Source: Tamarix chinensis
Taxonomy: Eukaryota; Streptophyta; Magnoliopsida; Caryophyllales; Tamaricaceae
Assembly (NCBI GenBank): GCA_030549775.1
Contig: CM060176.1
Location: 98,137,815-98,201,814 of the forward strand
Reading direction: 5' to 3'
DNA: 64,000 nt
Position numbers and translations under genes: made by a program. The notes under the pieces are model-generated. The model had not been told where the DNA came from. It made no database searches and saw only the letters and a program-made list of their open reading frames with translations. Below, piece by piece: positions 56,341 through 64,000 of this stretch; position 1 is the stretch's first letter, and every line of letters begins with the position of its first letter.

Positions 56341-58080
56341 CACTGATAATGAATTACTGTAAAATTTTGATTAGGACGATTCAAGGACTTACATTTGGGT
56401 TGATTTGTACTATCGAGAAATGAGATATGGCAATTGCGATTTTTCAAAGAATTTAATACGGAATTGTGACTCAGTGCTTGCGAGTTTTACAAATTTCAGT
56501 CAATGCCGAAGAGTTGAGTGCCGTTTGAGACAATGCTATTTGAAGTTCATCTGTTGGTTATAGAAGGGCGCGGCAGCGTGAGAAAAAGCGGACAACGCCG
56601 GTTAGACTTTCAAGAAAGGATAAAATTTAGGATAAATTTCATTAATACCCTGTGTTTTATATTTAGTTATATTTAGATATTTTCATGTTTAAACTTATTT
56701 TTATTTGGGTATCTAAATGTGTATTAATATGACATTAGGAATGTCAAAATTTTTACCATTTAGCTACCAAAGTGAAAATAAATTTAATGTGATACCTAAG
56801 TAAATTATACAAAACACGTGTACCTGATAAGTATTAGGCTAAATATTAATATGTTTTGATGTCTAACATAAATCAGCATTTGTGGTACCCTACGATTCTT
56901 ACCCCTAGAAAACGTTATGTGACCAAAGAAGCCTTGTTGGATATATGCATTTTCTGAACTGACAAGTAAAAAAGGCTTTGTTCGTGAATTGGGTAGAGAT
57001 GCCCTGTTTTTTGAAGTTTGTTGAATTATCCCTGATCGGAACTATTAAAAAAAATAACTACGTAAGATAATTATTCTTTTAGAAAATTGTTGAGCTAAAA
57101 GTCTTTTTTTAAATAATTATCTTATACCATTATTTTTTATTAAGTAACTTCAAGTAAGGGTTTAGTTTTGGAGAATTTGCCTAGTATTGTCAAATATAGT
57201 CGTAGTCATTTGTTAACTATCCATTAAAAAGATAATAAGTTGTAGTTGAGTAATATGACAATTGGTTTAAGTCTATGGGGTATCATATATACTTTGAATA
57301 AATTCTTAGAATACATTTTTTTCCTTTCTTATTTGTCATATTTGATATGTATATATATTTTGATATTGCATCTCTTTCTAAGTTTATTGGAGAATATTTT
57401 CCAGCAACGAGGTAGTTGTATTTGATTTAAGTATGGGGACACGGGTACAAAAACAACCATAGATGATGGAGAAAAATGACAAAAAATGGTAATAACCAAT
57501 AATCGTAGTGTAGGTTACAATTGTCTATAGTATAAACGGTGAATCAAAACACAACTAGTTATAAGGAAATAAAAATATAAATGTTGCTTAAAAAAATACA
57601 CAAAGAAATAAATGACGTTTTTAATTTATAATTGTCATTTAAACTGCACTATAAACAATGGTTTTAACTTAAAATTACCATATATTCTTTTACCAATTTT
57701 TTACAACTCTTTCCGTTAAGAAATAGACAACAATTATATATTAAAACTATCGTTTATATCCTTAGCATTTTTTTATAGCATCCCGCTAAGGTCTAGACAA
57801 GGGATTTAATATAAAATTGTTGTCTATAGTTTTTTTATAAAAAAAATACCTCATACGTATAGCTGAAATTGATAATCAAGTATCAGTGTTGTATATCTCA
57901 TGCATATATACAGCTTAAAGTTTGTAAAATATAATCAAGTATATACGTGGTTATATATAAATAAAAGCTCTTACATCAATAAATAAAAATATTAAAAGCT
58001 TAAGACTCAAATGAATGAAGCTTCATCTTAAATGTTATGCTTTAGTATGGATTTCAACCAGAGATTGTTAAAAACTTAAA
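56341..58080. other. Intergenic DNA with hairpin and CACTA-like repeats
   Basis: No gene. A long imperfect hairpin sits at 57063-57124. From about 57500 to 57830 motifs such as ACAATTGTCTATAGT, CTATAAACAATGG and TTGTTGTCTATAG recur in both orientations. These resemble the subterminal repeats of CACTA or Mutator elements, but no termini were located. Confidence 0.4.
57063..57124. repeat. Inverted repeat (hairpin), 13-bp outer and 7-bp inner stems
   Basis: TAAGATAATTATT at 57063-57075 is the exact reverse complement of 57112-57124. Inside it CTTTTAG (57076-57082) pairs with CTAAAAG (57095-57101). Possibly a MITE remnant. Confidence 0.6.
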
Positions 58081-59652
58081 ATGGTGCAGCAATGTATATC
58101 TACCATTCAGGTGTCCTTTTTTATAAATGGCTCTTTGACTGAACTAATGCAATGCAAGAGGGGATTGAGACAAGGAGATCCTCTCTCACCATACTTGTTT
58201 GTCATGGGCATGGAGTATCTCCATAGAAGCTTGAAGAATTTGTGGTAAAACCCCAACTTTCAAAGGCATCCACAATATCATAAATTGAAAATTATCGATT
58301 TAAGCTTTGTGAATGATGTGCTTATTATCTGCAAAGCTATTGTTATGTTATCTTGGTTGATCAAAGCATCTCTTGAAGATTTTGATCAAAGATTCCACTA
58401 AAAGCAAAGCTTATGTGGGTGGTGTAAACAATAGCTTAAGGAGGCAAATCCTAGACACCTTAGGATGTTGTGAAGTTAACTTTCCCTTCAAATACCTAGG
58501 GGTGCCTTTGGAGATGGCCATACTCAACATTTAGCAATATTCTCCATTATTAGACAAATTGCTAGCCATAATCAAGCATTATACTACCCGATATTTGAGT
58601 TATGTTGAACGGGATCAATTACTAAACTCGATATTATTTGGAATTCAAAGCTTTAAGGCACATGTTTTTCATGCCAAAGGCTATGATTCCACATACAGAG
58701 AATATTTGTAGAAATTTTTTGTGGACTGGAACTAGTGAAACTAAGTCCACATCATTGGTTGCATGGATGCATATTTGTCTACCTAAGAAAGAGGGTGGTT
58801 TGGGAATCAAAGGCATTTTCAGCCTGAGTAAAGTGGCAATTGGTAAGTATTTATGGCAGCTAATGACGTTCAACTATAGATTATGGATTAAATGGCTGCA
58901 TGAATACTATATCAAGGGAGATGAGATAGACATGTTTGAGTGTAAAGCTCACCATTCTTGAGTCTTTAAAAAAAATGATGAGTCTTAGACAAGAGTTGGG
59001 GCACCTGATTATAGAATAACAATGCAAAATAAGTGGAAAAATACTCGATCAGTAGATTGTATGATAAAATTGGGCCTTAAGGGAAACTGGTAAGACAACA
59101 TCATTTGATGTGGAAGCTAGAAAGTCTGCCTAGGCAAAAATTCATGTTTTGGCTAGCCTACAAGCAAGGGATGATCACGTCATAAAAGTTACTTTATTGG
59201 AAGGTTTGTAACTCTACAAGTTATGGAGTGTGTAAAGAGAAGATAGAGGACATGGATCATATCATGGTGGCATGCACGTTTGATAAACAATGTTGGGACT
59301 TGATCCTCAACTAGTTAGGGTACTGTTCCGATTTCTAGACGTGGGACCATTTAGTGAACTGGATAATCCAAAAGGCTAAACGCGAGACTAGTAAAGCATG
59401 AATACTATAGAAGACTGGGGTTGTCATGTCTTATGAATTATGGAGTAGGAATCTTGTTATCTTTATTATTCGTTTATTTTCATCCAACTACATTCAAGCA
59501 ATACATATAAAAAGTATATTAAATGTTTATTATAACTTGATGGGTTTTCTTAGATGATTTGGAATTGGTGGATTGTAAGGATTATGGTTTTGATGTACAT
59601 AACACTCTTTTTGAGATTAATGAAGTTTTATTAATTATCAAAAAAGAAAAAA
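58081..59652 (+). pseudogene. 5'-truncated, decayed LINE ORF2 copy
   Basis: Starts inside the RT with [21 protein letters not shown] and PLSPYLFVMGMEYLHRSL. The catalytic motif reads FVND instead of FADD, so it is catalytically dead. The best open stretch, 58638-58961, covers the RT thumb/connection (ICRNFLWTG, then CLPKKEGGLGIKG). Stops and frameshifts continue through a zinc-binding remnant to the 3' end near 59650, where an A-rich tail is visible. The plant L1 family is the same general type as at 14494-24812 but clearly older. No target duplication could be defined. Confidence 0.78.
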
Positions 59653-61335
59653 TAGATGTACTTGATCATACATACAAAACTAATACATAAGCATCAATGT
59701 TGTGTGCATCCCATTGATCAAGGCATAATTACATCAATGACATACCTACAAGCCTGCAAATAATCAATCATACATCCATGCATATAAATTAATAAAAAAA
59801 TTACATACAACCGAAGTCATTAGCCAACTAGTTCAAACATAAAATCGAGCCACTCTTGTGTGACTTCATCAATTTGGCTATCCAAAAATCTCACATGATC
59901 ATTTTGATATACGTGAGGGAGGAAATGATCGTTATTTGCATGGTCAATAGTAATTAAGTAAAGTATCGATATTAATAAGTGTGTGTGTATGGTGATCAAT
60001 ACATACCTCCAAATCTCCCTTCCATTATCTTGTAATGACATCTATCATATATTTCATAACAAAATAACCATAACTATTAATGTCTCCTTGTTTTGGTTAC
60101 TACATTAAGTGAAATATACATGTTAATATGTTATAAATAAACAATAAACATTAAAACATAGAATATATATATATATAACAATTACTTAAACACTTTCGTG
60201 TAATCCCATTGGTACTATATGTGCTTCAAGTGAAGGTAGGCCATCTCCTCATAACCTATCCAAGTGTTCCATTATCTGGCAATATATTATCAGTAACACA
60301 ATGCTCCCACTTAATTGATAATATCACAAGGAAATTACAACTATGGATTGTTAAATTATTAAGCTACCCAGATAGATTTTAATTTATCAAATCAATACTT
60401 TACATTATTCAAATGTGTTGGAATCAAAGTTTTATATTACCTAAAATGCTTATACATGTTATTGATGTTGTGTGTCGATCCATTCTATAGTTTGAGTTTT
60501 CCCACATCACCACAAAGATATCCATTGCATGGAATATTATGTGTTCTCCATAATTTTAAGGTTGTTGAAATACCCCATTATAAAATATTTCAAAATGTAT
60601 TTAAAATTACCTTGGTACTAAACAAAATGAATTTTTTTAACGAACTTAGAAAGTGGTGTAAAGTGGATGTTTTTAGAGCATTAGTTGACATATGGTACAA
60701 ATTAGTCGATGGGATCCCCTTGGTTGACTATACCCATTAATGGAGAAAACTCTAAAAAATAGGCTATTTACCATGTACACATCAGTTGACCAACTGGGTC
60801 AATGGATCAACTGATGTCTACGACTTATCGGGTCTATTTCTATTTTTGGTGTGATTTTTGGTCAAATGATTTCAAAAATTTGAGGTTATTATATGTTTGT
60901 GTTATTAAGAACTTTAAGGTGTTTAGGGAGTACTTTCATATTATTTATATTATTAAATCATTTTTATTTGATTAAAATCCCCTAAAAAATACTTTTGGTA
61001 CATTTTCTCCTACCTACTATCTTTTCTCTTTCCCCACATTTCTCCTTTTTCCTTAGGCTACATGTGTAGCACTTTGGGGCTGATTTCCTCATCCTTCCAA
61101 ACCTACCTTGGTTATGTCTTCACTCTACCAACCCCCATACTTCATCATTTCAAGCCTTACACTTTTTTCCTCACATTCCACCATCTCTTTCACCTACGCA
61201 ACCTTGTCCCTCTCTCCTCTTTCTAATTTTTATGTATTAGGAAGGGTTGGAACTTCCCTCTTGATTTTTTCCCAACCTCCCCAACTCTTTATTTCCATTT
61301 CTCTCTTTATATGAGCAAGAATATCTAAGTGTTGT
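59653..61335. other. AT-rich intergenic DNA, nothing recognised
   Basis: A 94-codon plus frame at 60456-60740 has no family signature. A perfect 9-bp inverted repeat (ATCAGTTGA/TCAACTGAT, near 60780-60815) is present. Confidence 0.45.
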
Positions 61336-61559
61336 TGTAATAGTCGTAAAATTTGCCTAACCTAATCTACTATCTTTAGCCTTAAGTTGACTCTAATATT
61401 AAGATACCTTATTTTTAGCCTTAACCAAATTTCTTAATTCCGAAATGTTAACCGAAAAATGAAACCTTATTTTGGTTAAACCAAAATTTGTAAACCGAAA
61501 ACCGAAACTGCTAAAATTTCTGCTAATCTAACTTATTTAGCTAATTCCAAAATTCCTAA

Positions 61560-63110
61560 TCTAATCCTAATTCTCTAACCTTCCCTCTTTTTCCTTTTCT
61601 TTTCTTCCTTTCTTCTCTTCTCTTCCTTTTTATTTTCTTTTCTCTTCTTCTCTGCACCAAAATCCTTTGGCGTGAGAAGTTTTTCTTCTCCCACACATGC
61701 CTCCCTCCACTTCCATCCCTCATGCCCATCAACATCACCTGCCAACCCTGCCATTCTTCTTCTTCTTCTTCTTCTTCCACTCTTTCCGTTGCTCCTCTAT
61801 TTCGCAGCCCTGCCACTCCCTTCATCCTTGCCACCTTTCTTCTTCCTTTTTCTTCTTCCTGCCTTCTCCTCCCTTGCACGTCTCCTTCTCCATCATCACC
61901 CCTCGTGCCCTTCCGGACTCCCATCCATCTCAACCATCACCTTTTCCCCCTGTCTCTTCTTTTTCTTCTTCTTCGCCGATAGAAAAACCATCGTCATTGT
62001 CGTCGTTACCCTATCATTTCTTCTCCTCCTTAGCACGCCATCTACAAGTATAAATAACCCCCAAAATCTCCATTTTATTATCCCTCATCAACTTCCCGAC
62101 CTTCTCCTCTTCTTCCTTCTCCTTTCTCCTTCTTCTTCCTCCATCATCCCTATTTTCAGTACCCTAACACCCCATCCACCACCGAGCACCACCCAAGAAA
62201 CTCTGATGGTGGTTTTAGGGGTAGAGGGAGTGGTGGTTGCGGCGGGAACGACGATGGATGGCGGAGCGAAGGGCGGTGGTGGTTGAGTTGAAGTTAGTCG
62301 AATGACCAAATTTACACAGCTAAGGCGGCTTGTGTAGGGAGGATTGAGGGTAGTGAGAGGTGTAGCTTGGTGGAGGGTGGTGCAGGGAGTAATTTGAGAG
62401 GTGGTTTGGGCGGCGCCATTGAACGGCGGTGGAGGAATGGGCGGATGAACAGGCGGCAACGCAAAAAAGGGAGGAAATCTGGGTAGGGGAAAAAGGTCAA
62501 ATGGGGGGGGGTTGAGGGGTATTTATAGGTTACAAAAGGTAGAAAATGATAGGGGAGGAGAGGAAGAGGATAGCACATGTGCAGGTCGCTGACCGGCGGC
62601 GCGCGGCTTGTGCAAGCCTACAAAATTACAGGACCTGTCAACTCAGAAAGGAATAAAGGAATTGGGGAGAGAGGCACGCATTAGGAGAGAGAGAGCACGT
62701 GATTGGGTGGAGAGGGGAGAGGGATCAATAGGGAAGAAGGTAGGGGTGGCAGGCCGGCCTGCGGCGGCGTGCCTGCACCAGGAAGTGGGGAAGTCGAGGA
62801 GTCAAGGAAGAGGGAAGGTTGGGGAAGAAGAAGGGTGTGGATTGGTTGGTCGAAGGGGAAAAGAAAGACAGAAAAAGAAATTCGGACCGGGCAGCTGGCG
62901 AGGGAGAAGAGAAGAGGGCAATGGGCTTGGGCTGCATGGGAGGAAGGAAGAAGGGAGAGGGTTTGGGCCGTGGGGGTAGGCTAGCCCAGATGGGGGAAGG
63001 ATGGGAAGAAAGAAAAGGAGAAAGGAGAGGAAGGAAAGAAAAGAAAAGAAAAGAAAAGAGGGGGGAAAGGAAAAAAGGAAAAGGAAAAATAGGTGGGTTG
63101 GGGTATTTAG
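61560..63110. repeat. Strand-asymmetric CT-rich then GA-rich block
   Basis: 61560-62160 is overwhelmingly C and T on the plus strand, with runs of CTT and CTTCTT. About 62200-63110 is overwhelmingly G and A. The many open frames here on both strands (up to 204 codons) are low-complexity Ser/Pro/Leu or Arg/Glu/Gly repeats and are not genes. Confidence 0.7.
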
Positions 63111-63303
63111 AATATTTTGGTATTTGTGGATATTTAAAATAATAATATTTTAATAGTGGTCAGGAGCGTTCTGCCTTGTATGTATTTTCGGTCCACCAAC
63201 TATAATAGTGGGGTTTATGCACTCACATGGATATTTATAATTCGAGATGATTGATTAATGATGGGCTAATGAAGTTAAAGTCCTATAAGTATCGACTATT
63301 CAT

Positions 63304-63426
63304 TATGGCATGTTAATATTTGGTTGACTTGTTAAGTATGCGAATGTAGGAAAGTGAATGATTTGTATACGCCATTAATATCTGATTGACTTGTTGAATA
63401 TGTGAATGTATGGATCTGAATATTAT
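63304..63426. repeat. Tandem repeat, 2 x about 62 bp
   Basis: Two diverged copies share TTAATAT-TGxTTGACTTGTT and AATGTA blocks, offset by 62 bp. They lie inside the proposed solo LTR. Confidence 0.55.
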
Positions 63427-64000
63427 GTTTACACCTGTCATTACGTATGTATACAATAGTATATCATGTGTTACATTGCGGGTCTGCTATTAAGTGTGTT
63501 TTAAAGGGTTACTCAATACTATAATACTGAAGGATTCCATTCGTGGGGCCCCTGCCTATTCAATGGACAGTGTCCCCTGCAGGTCTTTTCAGACACTATT
63601 AAAGTGGGCAGCGGGAAAGAGTGTAAGGATTATCCGGACTTTTAGGGTTCTCCCTTTTGTCTTTACTTTCCGGTTTAAATGTATTCCTTATTCTTGTAAC
63701 CACCATTGGTGGAATATATTCTTATAAAATGTTCACTTGCGCTACTCTGATTTAAAAATGGTTTGAATTTCTAGCAATTGATATTTGTTTTTAGCCTTAG
63801 CACTTAGTACTGAAACGGTATGAGTGAACAGGTCTAGTACTAAGTGTGGCGGTAATATCCCCGAAATTCACCATTTTATATTTTGCTTCCGCTTTTTCTC
63901 TTAATAAAACGAAATTTTTCAGTAGTGAATTTTGGAGGTGTTACAGATTCTTTGGTTGCTGGTGTATCTAGTGATGAAAAGTGGCTTATTATGTGCTTTA

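Larger units (their letters stand above)
61336..63945 (+). mobile_element. Probable solo LTR of a large gypsy element
   Basis: Starts TGTAATAGTCGTAAAATT and ends GGAGGTGTTACA, so the ends are TG...CA with a short inverted TGTAA(T/C)A. The start and end resemble the TGTAACA...TGTTACA borders of long plant Ty3/gypsy (Tekay/Del-like) LTRs. An AATAAAA polyadenylation-type signal lies at about 63903. No primer-binding site follows 63945 and no polypurine tract precedes 61336, hence solo LTR rather than full element. The flanking pentamers (GTTGT and GATTC) do not match, so either the ends are misplaced by a few bases or the duplication has decayed. Confidence 0.5.

Noticed and set aside
61672..62286. 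204-codon plus-strand open frame and several overlapping frames on both strands
   Set aside because: They are low-complexity Ser/Pro/Leu or Arg/Gly/Glu products of the CT/GA-skewed block, overlap each other in several frames and match no family.
1..64000. CRISPR arrays, bacterial operons, tRNA or rRNA genes
   Set aside because: No direct repeats with unique spacers, no prokaryotic gene layout and no conserved RNA-gene box sequences were found. The regular repeats present are plant satellites and transposon parts.

Overview
The window is nuclear DNA of a flowering plant, probably a eudicot; the species cannot be named from the sequence alone. The evidence is a plant-type SEC24 gene with long AT-rich introns, plant L1-type LINEs whose first ORF carries DUF4283, Ty3/gypsy chromoviruses primed by initiator-Met tRNA, and Stowaway- and hAT-like MITEs. 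No bacterial, organellar, rRNA or tRNA gene was recognised.

Layout. 1-4400: repeat-rich intergenic DNA holding an RNase H remnant, a degenerate minisatellite with a higher-order period, a 3 x 40 bp tandem repeat and three short hairpin modules. 4440-56340: one very large plus-strand gene for a COPII coat protein of the SEC24 family, closest by eye to Arabidopsis CEF/SEC24B-type proteins. It has a probable 5' UTR exon and 24 coding exons that join without any frame break into 1093 codons plus stop. 56341-61335: intergenic DNA with a dead LINE. 61336-63945: a probable solo LTR with extreme CT/GA strand asymmetry.

The SEC24 gene is about 50 kb long for 3.28 kb of coding sequence because its introns are full of mobile DNA. 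Intron 4 alone is 16.5 kb. It contains an AT-rich satellite array into which two LINEs have inserted. The second LINE is itself split by a young, almost intact chromovirus (LTRs about 99% identical, 5-bp target duplication, chromodomain), inserted in its reverse-transcriptase region. Intron 21 holds a degenerate, internally deleted second chromovirus. Five Stowaway-like and two hAT-like MITEs lie in introns 4, 8, 10, 16, 19, 20 and 21. All splice sites of the coding exons are GT-AG except intron 11, which has a GC donor.

The single host gene acts in vesicle budding from the endoplasmic reticulum, where SEC24 selects cargo in the inner COPII coat. Everything else is mobile or repetitive DNA. 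I see no convincing previously undescribed biological system. The most notable points are the nested insertions in a working gene, the GC-AG intron, and the unclassified tandem arrays.
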